NCBI RefSeq assembly: GCF_000723165.1
Contig: NZ_HG322949.1
Coordinates: 3,066,782 to 3,130,781 of the forward strand
Origin: Janthinobacterium agaricidamnosum NBRC 102515 = DSM 9628
GTDB taxonomy: Bacteria; Pseudomonadota; Gammaproteobacteria; Burkholderiales; Burkholderiaceae_D
Direction: 5' to 3'
Length of the DNA stretch: 64,000 bases
Part shown: piece by piece, positions 23,634-33,163 of the stretch
Numbering within the stretch: position 1 is the stretch's first letter
Layout: each line of letters starts with the position of its first letter
Translations under genes and position numbers: made by a program
Notes under the pieces: model-generated
What the model saw: the letters and a program-made list of their open reading frames with translations, nothing else
What the model was told of the DNA's origin: nothing
Databases searched by the model: none

Positions 23634-24275
23634 CTAAGGAGTCAAGTGCGGCGCCAAGTGCGGCGCGGCTTCCCAATCGGCCCGGCTAAACGCCTGCGCA
23701 CGGCCGGACAGGAACAGCGCCAGCCGGGTCATCCATTGCTCGGTCGGCACCGGTTCGGCACTCAGCATCAGCAGCAGCCCCCCCATGCTGGCGAACACCA
23801 GCAGATGGCTGACCACCAGTTCCACCACGCGCCGCGCATGCCAGATAAAACCGCCCGCCACCAGCAGCCCCAACAGGCAACCGCTGACCGCTTCCGACAC
23901 CGTATGTGCATGCACCACCACCCGCGACACCGAAATCAGCACCGCCAGGATCGCCCCCAGCAGCACGCCGAAATACTTTTGGCGCCCTCCGGCATTCATG
24001 CGCAGCACGAAGAACGCCACCGGAAATACCGCCGCGGCACGCATCGCATGGCCGCTGAAGCCGGCGAAGCCGATCGAGCTGATACCGAGCCCCCAGCCGA
24101 TGAAAGCCACCTTGGTGATCACCACCAGCGCCATGCCGCCGCCGTACCACAGGCACCAGTTCAACGCCAGCCGCCAGCGCTCGGCCGCGACCAGCCACAG
24201 GGCGATGGCGATACCCGCCGGTGCGGTGACAGCCACGCTGCCTACCAAAGAAAGTCCATTCCACCAAGTTATCAT
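23634..24275 (-). CDS. PAP2-superfamily membrane phosphatase with degenerate motifs
   Basis: A 213-residue protein with about six hydrophobic segments. PAP2 motif 2 appears as FSGHAMRAA (His76) and motif 3 as SRVVVHAHTVSE (Arg118, His124), where the usual final Asp is Glu128. Motif 1 (KxxxxxxRP) is not intact: Lys55 is followed by WGLG rather than RP. Thus it probably binds or hydrolyses a lipid phosphate, but catalysis is uncertain. It is transcribed away from smc's upstream region with no operon partner visible. Confidence 0.75.
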   Translation of the reverse strand: MITWWNGLSLVGSVAVTAPAGIAIALWLVAAERWRLALNWCLWYGGGMALVVITKVAFIGWGLGISSIGFAGFSGHAMRAAAVFPVAFFVLRMNAGGRQKYFGVLLGAILAVLISVSRVVVHAHTVSEAVSGCLLGLLVAGGFIWHARRVVELVVSHLLVFASMGGLLLMLSAEPVPTEQWMTRLALFLSGRAQAFSRADWEAAPHLAPHLTP

Positions 24276-24653
24276 GCGCCAGCTTTAATTTTTTACAATA
24301 TAGCACTATGCCACGAGTTGGCATGGCGCCGCTACACCACAGCCCGCTATTTGGCCGTGATTTAAGCTTGCTTCAATAAAGCGTGAAACGCCCTTGGCCT
24401 AGCTTCAAATTTACCTTCAAGAAACAACTACCTGCCCCAGGCCGCCTGGCATGCGGGCTGGGCAGGATTAACAGCGGCCTATATCAGTATTTCTCCTACA
24501 TCGGTTCAAGGCATGATCCGATACCATAAATAAACGGCGAATCGCATGATTGCGGCACTGGAAAAACATCTGGCTGGTGGCGTTGCGATGGGCGCGCGCC
24601 GTGGGCGATGCGATCCGGTGAGTGACTTTTTTCCATTTCATAAAGGAAGCATC
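24276..24653. other. Intergenic region without a gene
   Basis: No credible coding sequence. A GC-rich inverted repeat, CCTGCCC (24431-24437) with GGGCAGG (24460-24466), encloses a partly paired loop but has no T tract. A TTCAAG/TAAATA pair (16-nt spacing, around 24507-24534) is a weak promoter candidate for the following small gene. Confidence 0.5.
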
Positions 24654-24881
24654 ATGAACTCGAATCAAAAAGGCAGTCAGGGCGGCAAGCAATCGGGCTC
24701 GCAGGGTTCCGGCAGCGGCTCGCGTTCCGGCGGCACGCAAGGCGGCACCCATGAGCAGCATGTGGAAGCCGGCCGCCAAAGCCATAAAAACGACAACAAG
24801 CAATCGGGCTCCGGCTCGGGCAGCAAACAATCCGGCCAGCAAGATCAAGCTGGACAAAAAGGCAATAAAAACGAGCGCTGA
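24654..24881 (+). CDS. Small Gly/Ser/Gln/Lys-rich hydrophilic protein
   Basis: 75 residues, almost wholly Gly, Ser, Gln, Lys, Asn and His, with no hydrophobic core and no Cys or Trp; certainly disordered. The stretch THEQHVEAGRQSHKN resembles one degenerate copy of the KGG-type stress-protein motif (EAGRKGG). AGGA precedes the ATG at 24654; the frame stays open to 24546 but that extension has different composition. A terminator follows. A dehydration or general-stress protectant role is possible only by analogy. Confidence 0.7.
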   Translation: MNSNQKGSQGGKQSGSQGSGSGSRSGGTQGGTHEQHVEAGRQSHKNDNKQSGSGSGSKQSGQQDQAGQKGNKNER

Positions 24882-24927
24882 TGGCGGCGCATTTCTGTCC
24901 TTGCTGTAGTTTGACGCAGTATGCAAG

Positions 24928-24964
24928 GAGCCCGCCACGCGATTCATCCGCGGCGGGTTCTTTT
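24928..24964 (+). terminator. Terminator after the small Gly-rich gene
   Basis: CCCGCC (24931-24936) pairs with GGCGGG (24952-24957), extendable with an inner GCG/CGC and an outer A-T/G-U pairs, followed by TTCTTTT. It lies ~50 nt past the small gene and also between it and the converging ClpP-like gene. Confidence 0.7.
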
Positions 24965-24979
24965 ATATGGCGGATTCTT

Positions 24980-25540
24980 TTATATATTAATCAGGCGGCG
25001 GTCCTTGGGCGGCGAAAAGTCCGTGATGCCGCCGACCAGGCCGACTTCCAGCGCCTCTTGCGCGGTCAGGTGCAAATCGGAATACGCATGCACCATCCAG
25101 TGTTCTTCATTCAGGCTGACATGCTGGCGCAGGATGCGTTCGGTGCGCAAGTCGTCGGCGCGCAAGCCTTCGACGATGATTTTCAGCGCGTCCGGCCGCG
25201 AACCGGGCGACGCCGTCGCGTGCGACTTGTGCACCATGAAGCGCGCGGTCTCGCTGGCGTAACGCTCCCGGCCCGCCAAGAACAGCGTCACGGCGATCGA
25301 CGCCACCGCGCCAGCGTTGTAGGTAATTAACTTCAGCGGCAAATTGCTTAAAAAGTTGTACAGACAGATACCATCGCTGACATAACCGCCGTTCGACTGT
25401 AGCAGCACGTGCGCGGTCGTGATGCGGTCCAGCGTCATGTCGGACGCGGCCTCGAACACGCGCCGTATCATGTCGCTGTTGACATCGCCGGACAAGGTGA
25501 AATAACCGTGCTGTTCCGTGTTCTCTTGAGTGTCGTTCAT
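24980..25540 (-). CDS. ClpP-fold serine protease-like protein
   Basis: 186 residues of the ClpP/crotonase fold. HVLLQSNGGYVSDGICLYNFL aligns with the ClpP strand-helix preceding the active site; AGAVASIAVTLFLAG carries Ser81 in the nucleophile position; ARFMVHKSHA supplies His104; SDLHLTAQEALEVGLV offers Asp155 at the triad position. It is not housekeeping ClpP: the N-terminal axial loop and the usual MGA after Ser are absent. No ClpX/ClpA is nearby. ATG 25540 chosen because the upstream extension (to 25630) is not family-like and GGGG lies before the ATG. Confidence 0.8.
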   Translation of the reverse strand: MNDTQENTEQHGYFTLSGDVNSDMIRRVFEAASDMTLDRITTAHVLLQSNGGYVSDGICLYNFLSNLPLKLITYNAGAVASIAVTLFLAGRERYASETARFMVHKSHATASPGSRPDALKIIVEGLRADDLRTERILRQHVSLNEEHWMVHAYSDLHLTAQEALEVGLVGGITDFSPPKDRRLINI

Positions 25541-25775
25541 GGCTGCACCCCGCAAGTGAGATCGATTTATTCTAGCAAATGGCCATAGAACAAGCTTGTT
25601 TTTGGTAATGATTCGTGCGCTCCATACCACACAATTTCCTGAGTGAAATTAAGTACAGCCAGGCCCAAGCATGCCAGAAAAGCAGTCCCAACAAGCCAGA
25701 AACCGGCATGAGGAAATCGGCTGCGGATCGGCTAACGCGCCGCTTGCACTAGCGCCTTGCCACACCGCCAACAGA

Positions 25776-25804
25776 TTGACAGAAAGGCCTTGCTGACATA
25801 TATT
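25776..25804 (+). promoter_or_regulatory. Sigma70 promoter of gcvTHP
   Basis: Consensus -35 TTGACA (25776-25781), exactly 17 nt, then TATATT (25799-25804). Transcription should start near 25811, i.e. right at the base of the first riboswitch aptamer. Confidence 0.8.
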
Positions 25805-25811
25805 CTGCACT

Positions 25812-26026
25812 CTTGATCGGGAGAGGGTAGCCATGCGCTGCCGCCGAAGGGGCACCACCCAAAAACTCTCAGGCAAAAGGACCGATCAAGGGGACCAGGC
25901 GCACATAGGCATATGTCCGTCCGGCTCAACTCTGGAGAGCGGCCGCGGCGACAAGAATCAGCCGGCGGCCCACCGAAGGGGCGCACGGGGCACTGCCCCG
26001 TAATCTCTCAGGTACCAAGGACAGAG
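25812..26026 (+). ncRNA. Tandem glycine riboswitch (gcvT element)
   Basis: Two glycine aptamers. Aptamer 1 (25812-25890) has a perfect 9-bp P1 (CTTGATCGG/CCGATCAAG) and the conserved GGGAGAG, GCCGAAGGGGC and CTCTCAGGCAAAAGGAC blocks. Aptamer 2 (25930-26026) repeats CTCTGGAGAG, CACCGAAGGGGC and TCTCAGGTACCAAGGACAGAG. The linker is long (about 39 nt) and holds its own short inverted repeat. The element lies in the gcvT leader, so glycine should switch on its own cleavage system; known for this RNA class in many bacteria. Confidence 0.95.
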
Positions 26027-26108
26027 GGGTCTGCGATCATCGTGGGAAGGCTGCGTCTGCTTTTCCGTGCTTGCTCCGTTAACCCCTATTCCACTGCCCG
26101 AGGATTTC

Positions 26109-27230
26109 ATGACGCTCAAAGCCACCCCACTCAACAACGCCCATCGTGCCGCCGGTGCCCGCATGGTCGATTTCGGCGGCTGGGACATGCCCGTCAACTA
26201 CGGCTCGCAAATCGAAGAGCACCACGCGGTGCGCGGCGACGCCGGCATGTTCGACGTTTCCCATATGTGCGTGGTCGATCTGAAGGGCGAAAACGTGCGC
26301 CCTTTCCTGCGCGGTTTGCTGGCCAATAACGTCGACAAGCTGCAAGTGCCGGGCAAGGCGCTGTATTCGTGCATGCTCAATCCGCAAGGCTACGTCATCG
26401 ACGACCTGATCGTCTACTTCTTTACCGAAACCTGGTTCCGCCTGGTGGTCAACGCCGGCACCGCCGAAAAAGACGTGGCCTGGATAGAGGCGCAAAATAG
26501 CGCCAGCAACAGCGGCGTCACCATTACCCAGCGCCGCGACGGCAACCAGCCAATCGCGCTGGTCGCCGTGCAAGGCCCGAACGCGCGCGCCAAGGTCTGG
26601 CAATTGCTGCCGGAAACCCAGCCAGCCACCGAAGGCTTGAAACCGTTCAACGCGGCCATCGTCGAAGGCACCGCCTTTGGCGAACTGATGGTGGCGCGCA
26701 CCGGCTACACCGGCGAAGACGGCTTTGAAATCGGCGTCGCCGCGTCGCAAGTGGAAGCGCTGTGGAATGCGCTGGCCGGCGCCGGCATCAAGCCCGCCGG
26801 CCTGGGGGCGCGCGACACGCTGCGCCTGGAAGCCGGCATGAATCTGTACGGCCAGGACATGGATGAAACCGTCAACCCGCTGGACGCCGGCCTGGGCTGG
26901 ACCATCGACCTGGTCAGCCCGCGCGACTTCATCGGCAAGGCCGCCTTGCTGGCGCTGGGCCAGAACGCCCAATTCGTCGGCTTGATCCTGCGCGAAAAAG
27001 GCGGCGTGCTGCGCGCCCATCAAAAAGTCGTCATCGAAGGCAGCGAACAAAGCGGCGAAATCACCAGCGGCACGTTCAGCCCGACCATGCAGCAGGCGAT
27101 CGCGCTGGCGCGCGTGCCGAACGGCGTGGCCGTCGGCGACACGGTGCTGGTCGAAATCCGCGACAAGAAACTGGCCGCGTCCGTGATCAAGCTGCCTTTC
27201 GTGCGCAACGGTAAAATCCTCGCTGTTTAA
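26109..27230 (+). CDS. gcvT: Glycine cleavage system T protein (aminomethyltransferase)
   Basis: 373 residues. It transfers the methylene group from H-protein-bound aminomethyl to tetrahydrofolate, releasing ammonia. Typical segments: [22 protein letters not shown] near the N-terminus, [21 protein letters not shown] and [22 protein letters not shown] with the folate-site Asp. GAGG lies before ATG 26109; the upstream in-frame ATG at 26067 lies close to the riboswitch and is less likely. First gene of gcvT-gcvH-gcvP. Confidence 0.97.
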   Translation: MTLKATPLNNAHRAAGARMVDFGGWDMPVNYGSQIEEHHAVRGDAGMFDVSHMCVVDLKGENVRPFLRGLLANNVDKLQVPGKALYSCMLNPQGYVIDDLIVYFFTETWFRLVVNAGTAEKDVAWIEAQNSASNSGVTITQRRDGNQPIALVAVQGPNARAKVWQLLPETQPATEGLKPFNAAIVEGTAFGELMVARTGYTGEDGFEIGVAASQVEALWNALAGAGIKPAGLGARDTLRLEAGMNLYGQDMDETVNPLDAGLGWTIDLVSPRDFIGKAALLALGQNAQFVGLILREKGGVLRAHQKVVIEGSEQSGEITSGTFSPTMQQAIALARVPNGVAVGDTVLVEIRDKKLAASVIKLPFVRNGKILAV

Positions 27231-27278
27231 TACATAGTAGAACCCAACAACCTTACACCCCACACCCGGAGCCAGACA

Positions 27279-27659
27279 ATGAACATTCCAGCAGACTTGA
27301 AGTACACCGAATCCCACGAATGGGTACGCCTTGAAGCGGACGGCAGCATCACCGTCGGCATCACCGAATACGCACAAGACGCGCTGGGCGACATCGTCTT
27401 CGTCGAACTGCCGAAAGTCGGCGCCACCTTCACCGCCGGCGACGACGCCGCCGTGGTGGAATCGGTCAAGGCGGCCAGCGACATCTACGCGCCGCTGTCG
27501 GGCGAAGTCGTCGGCATCAACGACGACGTGGTCAACGCGCCGGAATCGATCAATGCCGACGCCTACGCCAACTGGCTGTTCAAGATCAAGCCTAGCGACG
27601 TTTCCGCGCTGGACGGCTTGCTCGACGCCGCCGCCTACGGCAAAAACACCGGCGAATAA
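27279..27659 (+). CDS. gcvH: Glycine cleavage system H protein
   Basis: 126 residues carrying the lipoyl arm that shuttles the aminomethyl group between P and T proteins. Lipoylation site Lys64 in [12 protein letters not shown] matches the family. Starts with [15 protein letters not shown] as is standard. 48 nt after gcvT; cotranscribed. A strong stem-loop follows before gcvP. Confidence 0.97.
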   Translation: MNIPADLKYTESHEWVRLEADGSITVGITEYAQDALGDIVFVELPKVGATFTAGDDAAVVESVKAASDIYAPLSGEVVGINDDVVNAPESINADAYANWLFKIKPSDVSALDGLLDAAAYGKNTGE

Positions 27660-27672
27660 TCCTTGCTGAACC

Positions 27673-27694
27673 GCGGGCCGCTTTTGCGGCCCGC
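27673..27694. repeat. Perfect hairpin between gcvH and gcvP
   Basis: GCGGGCCGC (27673-27681), loop TTTT, GCGGCCCGC (27686-27694): a perfect 9-bp GC-rich stem 13 nt past the gcvH stop. No T tract follows, so mRNA stabilisation or partial attenuation rather than full termination is suggested. Confidence 0.6.
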
Positions 27695-27787
27695 GCACTT
27701 ATCTGCCACCTTTATTTGCCCCGCCTGTCCGATACGCCGTTTTTTCGCGCGGCAGCAATCCCCTAGTCTCTTTTTGGCCCCTATACC

Positions 27788-30682
27788 ATGACCCGCACCA
27801 GCCTGACCCAACTTGAAGCCCGCGATGCGTTCATCGCCCGCCACATCGGCCCTTCCGCCTCCGAGCAGGAAGCCATGCTCGCCACCCTCGGCTACGCTTC
27901 GCGCGCCGCGCTGATCGATGCGCTGGTTCCGGCCAACATCCGCAACCAGGGCACGCTGCCGCTCGGCCAATACGCCAACCCGATGCCGGAACAGGAAGCC
28001 CTGGCGCGCCTGAAGGCGCTGGCGTCGAAGAACAAGGTCTTGAAATCGCTGATCGGCCAGGGTTATTACAATACCCACACGCCAGGCGTCATCCTGCGTA
28101 ACATCTTTGAAAACCCGGCCTGGTACACCGCCTACACGCCGTACCAGCCAGAGATTTCGCAAGGCCGCCTGGAAGCCATCCTGAACTTCCAGCAAGTGAT
28201 CACCGACCTGACCGGCATGGGCATTTCGAACGCCTCGATGCTGGACGAAGGCACCGCCGCCGCCGAAGCGATGACGCTGATCCAGCGCGTCGGCAAATCC
28301 AAGTCGAACGTGCTGTATGTCGCCAGCGACGTGCTGCCGCAAACGCTGGAAGTGGTGCAAACCCGCGCCAAGCCGCTGGACATCGACGTGCGCACCTTTA
28401 ATCCGGACGATATCGCGACGCTCGACAACTGCTTCGGCGTGCTGCTGCAATACCCGGGCGTCAACGGCGTGGTGCGCGACTACAAGGCCGGCGTGGAACA
28501 GCTGCACGCGAACGGCGCGATGGTCATCGTCGCGGCCGACCTGCTGGCGCTGACCATGCTGACCCCGCCGGGCGAATGGGGTGCCGACGTGGTGGTCGGC
28601 AACAGCCAGCGTTTCGGCGTACCGCTCGGTTTCGGCGGCCCGCACGCAGGCTTCCTGTCGACCCGCGACGAATTCAAGCGCAATATGTCGGGCCGCCTGG
28701 TCGGCGTCACCGTCGATGCGCAAGGCAACAAGGCTTACCGCCTGGCGCTGCAAACCCGCGAACAGCATATCCGCCGCGAAAAAGCCACCTCCAACATCTG
28801 TACCGCGCAAGTGCTGCTGGCGGTGATGGCGTCGATGTACGCGGTCTACCACGGCCCGGCCGGCCTGCTGCAAATCGCCCAGCGCGTGCACCGCTACACC
28901 GGCGTGCTGGCGGCTAACCTGAAAACCCTCGGCTACACGGTCACCAACGACAGCTATTTCGACACGCTGACGATCGCCACCGCGAACGCCGAACAACTGC
29001 ACGCCAGCGCCCACGCGCACGGCGTCAACCTGCGCCGCATCGACGCGTCGCACGTCGGCCTGTCGCTCGATGAGACCACCACCCGCGCCGACCTGGCGCT
29101 GCTGTGGACCGTGTTCGCCCACCCGGTCGGCGGCGCGGCCCATGCGCCGGACTTCGACAGCGTCGAAGGCGCCGTCGCCAGCGCATTGCCGGCGGCGCTG
29201 GCGCGCACCAGCGCCTACCTGAGCCACCCGGTATTCAACCGCTACCATTCGGAACACGAAATGCTGCGCTACCTGCGCAGCCTGGCCGACAAGGACCTGG
29301 CGCTGGACCGCACCATGATCCCGCTCGGCTCATGCACCATGAAACTGAACGCGACGTCCGAAATGATCCCGGTCACCTGGCCTGAATTCTCGAACATCCA
29401 CCCGTTCGCGCCGGACGCGCAAACCGTCGGCTACCGCGAAATGATAGCCCAGCTGGAAGACATGCTGTGCGCGCTGACCGGCTACGCCGCCGTGTCGCTG
29501 CAGCCGAACGCCGGTTCGCAAGGCGAATACGCGGGCCTGCTGGTGATCAAGGCTTACCATGAATCGCGCGGCGAAGGCCACCGCAACATTTGCCTGATCC
29601 CGTCGTCGGCGCACGGCACCAACCCGGCGTCGGCCAATATGGTCGGCATGCAGGTGGTGGTCACCAGCTGCGACGCCAACGGCAACGTCGACCTGGCGGA
29701 CTTGAAGGCCAAGGCGGAAAAGCACAGCGCCAACCTGGCGTGCGTGATGGTCACCTACCCGTCGACCCACGGCGTGTTTGAGGAAGGCATCCAGGAACTG
29801 TGCGACATCATCCATACGCACGGCGGCCAGGTCTACATCGACGGCGCCAACATGAACGCGCTGGTCGGCGTGGCCGCGCCGGGCAGCTTCGGCGGCGACG
29901 TATCGCACCTGAACCTGCACAAGACCTTTTGCATCCCGCACGGCGGCGGCGGACCTGGCGTCGGCCCGATCGGCGTCGGCGCCCACCTGGCGAAATTCCT
30001 GCCCAACCAGCGTTCCAGCGGCTACCAGCGCGACGTGGCCGGCATCGGCGCGGTCAGCGCCGCGCCGTTCGGCTCGGCCAGCATCTTGCCGATTTCGTGG
30101 ATGTACATCGCGATGATGGGCGCCGAAGGCTTGACCGCCGCGACCGAAACCGCGATCCTGGCCGCCAACTACATCGCGCGCCGCCTGTCGCCGCACTATC
30201 CGGTGCTGTACAGCGGCCACGACGGCCTGGTGGCGCACGAGTGCATCATCGACCTGCGCCCATTGACGGACGCCACCGGCATCAGCAATGAAGACGTGGC
30301 CAAGCGCCTGATGGACTTCGGTTTCCACGCGCCGACGATGAGCTTCCCGGTGCCGGGCACCTTGATGATCGAGCCGACCGAAAGCGAATCGAAAGTCGAG
30401 ATCGACCGCTTCATCGACGCGATGATCGTGATCCGCGAAGAAATCGCCAAGGTCGCCAGCGGCGAATTCGACCACGACGACAACCCGCTGAAAAACGCGC
30501 CGCACACCGCGCAAGTGCTGACCGCCGACGTCTGGGACCGCAAATACAGCCGCGAAGTGGCCGCCTTCCCGGTGCCGGCGCTGCGCAAGCAAAAGTACTG
30601 GCCGCCAGTCGGCCGCGCCGACAACGTGTACGGCGACCGCAACCTGTTCTGCGGCTGCGCGCCGATGAGCGATTACGAGTAA
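27788..30682 (+). CDS. gcvP: Glycine dehydrogenase (decarboxylating), P protein
   Basis: 964 residues, the fused bacterial P protein of about 950 residues. It decarboxylates glycine with pyridoxal phosphate. N-terminal [14 protein letters not shown], central [14 protein letters not shown] and the C-terminal half with [16 protein letters not shown] where Lys712 binds [11 protein letters not shown] and AHLAKFLPN also match. Last gene of the operon; a clear terminator lies about 50 nt downstream. Confidence 0.97.
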   Translation: MTRTSLTQLEARDAFIARHIGPSASEQEAMLATLGYASRAALIDALVPANIRNQGTLPLGQYANPMPEQEALARLKALASKNKVLKSLIGQGYYNTHTPGVILRNIFENPAWYTAYTPYQPEISQGRLEAILNFQQVITDLTGMGISNASMLDEGTAAAEAMTLIQRVGKSKSNVLYVASDVLPQTLEVVQTRAKPLDIDVRTFNPDDIATLDNCFGVLLQYPGVNGVVRDYKAGVEQLHANGAMVIVAADLLALTMLTPPGEWGADVVVGNSQRFGVPLGFGGPHAGFLSTRDEFKRNMSGRLVGVTVDAQGNKAYRLALQTREQHIRREKATSNICTAQVLLAVMASMYAVYHGPAGLLQIAQRVHRYTGVLAANLKTLGYTVTNDSYFDTLTIATANAEQLHASAHAHGVNLRRIDASHVGLSLDETTTRADLALLWTVFAHPVGGAAHAPDFDSVEGAVASALPAALARTSAYLSHPVFNRYHSEHEMLRYLRSLADKDLALDRTMIPLGSCTMKLNATSEMIPVTWPEFSNIHPFAPDAQTVGYREMIAQLEDMLCALTGYAAVSLQPNAGSQGEYAGLLVIKAYHESRGEGHRNICLIPSSAHGTNPASANMVGMQVVVTSCDANGNVDLADLKAKAEKHSANLACVMVTYPSTHGVFEEGIQELCDIIHTHGGQVYIDGANMNALVGVAAPGSFGGDVSHLNLHKTFCIPHGGGGPGVGPIGVGAHLAKFLPNQRSSGYQRDVAGIGAVSAAPFGSASILPISWMYIAMMGAEGLTAATETAILAANYIARRLSPHYPVLYSGHDGLVAHECIIDLRPLTDATGISNEDVAKRLMDFGFHAPTMSFPVPGTLMIEPTESESKVEIDRFIDAMIVIREEIAKVASGEFDHDDNPLKNAPHTAQVLTADVWDRKYSREVAAFPVPALRKQKYWPPVGRADNVYGDRNLFCGCAPMSDYE

Positions 30683-30730
30683 TCAAGGTGTGAAACCGCC
30701 GGGGCGCCAGCCCTGGCCGTGCCGGACCCG

Positions 30731-30766
30731 AAAACGCAGGCTGCCGCGAGGTGCCTGCGTTTTTTT
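30731..30766 (+). terminator. Intrinsic terminator of gcvTHP
   Basis: ACGCAGGC (30734-30741) pairs with GCCTGCGT (30753-30760), preceded by AAA and followed by TTTTTT: a typical rho-independent terminator. Confidence 0.9.
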
Positions 30767-31212
30767 ATCGCTCCTGGCCGGAGTGGTACAGACTATCGCT
30801 ATGTCAATGAGCGGGGCGTCACACCATGGCGCATCCAGCAAAAGATATCATCGTCGCTGTGGACATCGAACTCAGGCGTACGTCGCATATCAAAAGAAAA
30901 CACGGGAAGAATACAGGGCCAGTCTGTTCGATGCGAACATCCTGCTGACTTCATCGCCGGCAATCAGGAGCCATTCCATGCAATTGATGTAGGTGGCCAG
31001 CCGTTTATCAGTAGCGTCGTCTGGATCTGCACGTTACATCCGGTTACCGGCGAAACACCTGTCATACAACCGATCTGGCAGCTCAAGCGTTAAGTGTCCA
31101 AGGCGCGCATAAAGCGTTGCATGGGAGGCAAGCCGATACTACAGCGGGTTCACGGCGCAGCTCCATGGAAATCAAGCTATTTTTTACAACACTGAATCCG
31201 AGGATATCCAAC
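30767..31212. other. Non-coding stretch after gcvTHP
   Basis: About 445 nt with lower GC than the neighbours. Short open frames exist (for example one reading to 31093) but show no recognisable domain, no ribosome site and no compositional bias of genes in this genome. It may contain the promoter of the YXWGXW lipoprotein gene or a decayed gene; I see nothing definite. Confidence 0.5.
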
Positions 31213-31581
31213 ATGGGTCACAAATTAATCCATGCGGCGGCATTTGCCATCGCATTAAGCGGCTGTACCACCGTGGTGAAGGAACGGGTCGTCGTGCACG
31301 ACCATCCGCCAGCGGTGCGCCAGGCGCCAGCCGTCATCCAGGAAGGGATTCCGCCAGCCCCGGCCGTGGGCTACGCGTGGGTACAAGGCCACTGGGCATG
31401 GCACGAGCACGGTTGGGAATGGCAACGCGGCCATTGGTATCAAGGCGCGGCGCGTCCGATGCCGGCGCTGATCGTCGAGCAAATTACCGTCGCCCCCAGC
31501 CCTGCGCACTACTGGGTGCCTGGACACTGGCGCTGGCAACATAATGAATGGGAATGGTCGCGCGGCCATTGGGAACGATAA
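31213..31581 (+). CDS. YXWGXW-repeat lipoprotein
   Basis: 122 residues with an export signal MGHKLIHAAAFAIALSGC; LSGC is a lipobox, so Cys18 should be lipidated. The mature protein has two copies of a Trp-rich repeat: YAWVQGHWAWHEHGWEWQRGHW and YWVPGHWRWQHNEWEWSRGHW, matching the YXWGXW family of envelope proteins of unknown role. GAGGA precedes the ATG at 31213; the open frame further upstream is not used. Monocistronic as far as visible. Confidence 0.85.
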   Translation: MGHKLIHAAAFAIALSGCTTVVKERVVVHDHPPAVRQAPAVIQEGIPPAPAVGYAWVQGHWAWHEHGWEWQRGHWYQGAARPMPALIVEQITVAPSPAHYWVPGHWRWQHNEWEWSRGHWER

Positions 31582-31674
31582 CACCGGGCCAGACGCCTGC
31601 AATAGGCCGTTTTTCCGCCGATTGACATCGGATTAACGACTTTGACAGGTTTCCCCGTGGCGCGACACGCCAAG

Positions 31675-31704
31675 ATACGCTATATTCTTAAGAATATAGC
31701 GTAT
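31675..31704. promoter_or_regulatory. Perfect 30-bp palindrome, candidate ModE-type operator
   Basis: Half-site ATACGCTATATTCTT (31675-31689) is followed directly by its exact reverse complement (31690-31704). The CGCTATAT...ATATAGCG core resembles the ModE box (CGYTATAT...ATATARCG) known from molybdate-regulated promoters. It ends 24 nt before the DUF2325 gene start, overlapping the expected promoter/leader, and a ModE-N protein is encoded two genes on. Confidence 0.75.
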
Positions 31705-31728
31705 TGGCGAGCCCACGAGGAAGCAGCG

Positions 31729-33075
31729 ATGTCACAGTTACCGGTCAAGACTTTTATCAAGCGTCACGACAAGCACTCCCTGCATGGCGGCGGCAAGGTG
31801 TTCAGTCCTTTGATAGAACCATGCTGCGGGCCGGCCACGCTGGCATTGCCGCCAGCCAAGGTGGAATCGCTGCCGGTGCGCCGCAGCAAGCTGGCCGACC
31901 TCGATCCCAACATCCATTGCTCGATCATCGGCACCTGCCTGACCACGTCCGAATTGCGCAAGCTGGTGCCGCGCTACGCTGCCACGCTCGACCGGCAGCG
32001 CAGCAGCGACCTGCAGATCCATCACGCGGCGGTGGAATTATCAACCTGCGGCGGTGTCGCGGCCAAGCAATTGCACAAGGCGCTCGATACCCGCCATGAA
32101 CTGGCCATCAGGCGTTTCAAGGCGGCCGGCGATGCGGACACGGTACGCGCCCTGTGGGCCGATGCGCTGGCCAGCGGCGATATCCCGGGCGCCTACTGGG
32201 CCTTGCTGACCCATCCCTGCACCACGCTGGAAGTGCAGCAAGTGGCGTTCGGCGACGTGCATATGCTGTCGCACCTGGTCGGCGCGTCGAACCGGGCCGA
32301 TATCCGCCGCCTGGTGGCGCTGGAAGCCGAGTGCGGCGCGTTGAAGGAACAAAATGAGCACCAGCAGGCGCGCCTGCATGAAGTCAATACGCAGCATGAG
32401 CTGGCGATCCGCCAGTTGCAGCAGCAAGTGCTGCAACTGACGGCCCAGCGCGAACCGGCGCCGCGACAGATGATCGATGACATGGCCGAATTGCGGCGTA
32501 CGCTGGAAGACCGGGAACAAAAACTGGCCTTGTTTACCGCGCGCCGCAATGAGGCGGAGCAACGCCTGCTGGAGCACGATGCATCGCGCCAGGGCTTGCA
32601 GGCATCGGTACAGCGGCTGGAGGATGAGCTCAAGACCGCGCATGCGGAAACGCTGGCGGTCGAACAAGCGTGGTCGGAATCGCTGGCCGACGATGCCGAT
32701 AACCGCAGCTTGCAATTGTTGGATGGCAAGTGCGTAGTATATGTCGGGGGCCGTCCCGGGTCGGCGGCCATGCTGTCCAGGCTGGTGGCGGCGGCCGGCG
32801 GGCAATTGCTGGTCCATGACGGCGGCATCGAAGACCGCCGCGGCTTGCTCGATGCCATGTTGCCGGGCGCCGACCTGGTGGTGTTTCCGGTCGACTGCAT
32901 CAGCCATAACGCGATGCAGATCGTCAAGCGCGCCTGCGAACGCCATGCGATTGCCTATCATCCGGTGCGCAGCGCCAGCACCGCCAGTTTCGTCGAATTG
33001 ATCGAACGCCTGACCGCGGCCGAATATGCCCGGCAAGCGAAGCCGGCATCGCGTTTCTGCCTGCGTCACGGATAA
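31729..33075 (+). CDS. DUF2325 domain protein with coiled coil, downstream of ModE-like palindrome
   Basis: 448 residues. N-terminal ~190 residues are rich in Cys and His in conserved-looking blocks (NIHCSIIGTC, LQIHHAAVELSTCGG, LLTHPCTT, FGDVHMLSHLVGASNRADI), suggesting metal or cofactor binding. Residues about 197-325 form a coiled coil (EQNEHQQARLHEVNTQHE). The C-terminal DUF2325 domain begins at CVVYVGGRPG, with DLVVFPVDCISHNAM and KRACERHAIAYHPVRSAS. GAGGAAG precedes ATG 31729. The next gene is a ModE-N-only regulator, 88 nt downstream. Function unknown; a link to molybdenum is inferred. Confidence 0.8.
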   Translation: MSQLPVKTFIKRHDKHSLHGGGKVFSPLIEPCCGPATLALPPAKVESLPVRRSKLADLDPNIHCSIIGTCLTTSELRKLVPRYAATLDRQRSSDLQIHHAAVELSTCGGVAAKQLHKALDTRHELAIRRFKAAGDADTVRALWADALASGDIPGAYWALLTHPCTTLEVQQVAFGDVHMLSHLVGASNRADIRRLVALEAECGALKEQNEHQQARLHEVNTQHELAIRQLQQQVLQLTAQREPAPRQMIDDMAELRRTLEDREQKLALFTARRNEAEQRLLEHDASRQGLQASVQRLEDELKTAHAETLAVEQAWSESLADDADNRSLQLLDGKCVVYVGGRPGSAAMLSRLVAAAGGQLLVHDGGIEDRRGLLDAMLPGADLVVFPVDCISHNAMQIVKRACERHAIAYHPVRSASTASFVELIERLTAAEYARQAKPASRFCLRHG

Positions 33076-33163
33076 GCCTTCATCAGAGAGCTGGCCTGCC
33101 CCCGATTCGTTATATGATACCGGGCGCCGATTCCTCTGCCGGCGATTTTTCTGAGAGTACATA

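Noticed and set aside
30719..31093. A 124-codon frame after gcvP
   Set aside because: Begins inside the gcvP terminator, has no ribosome site and no family resemblance.
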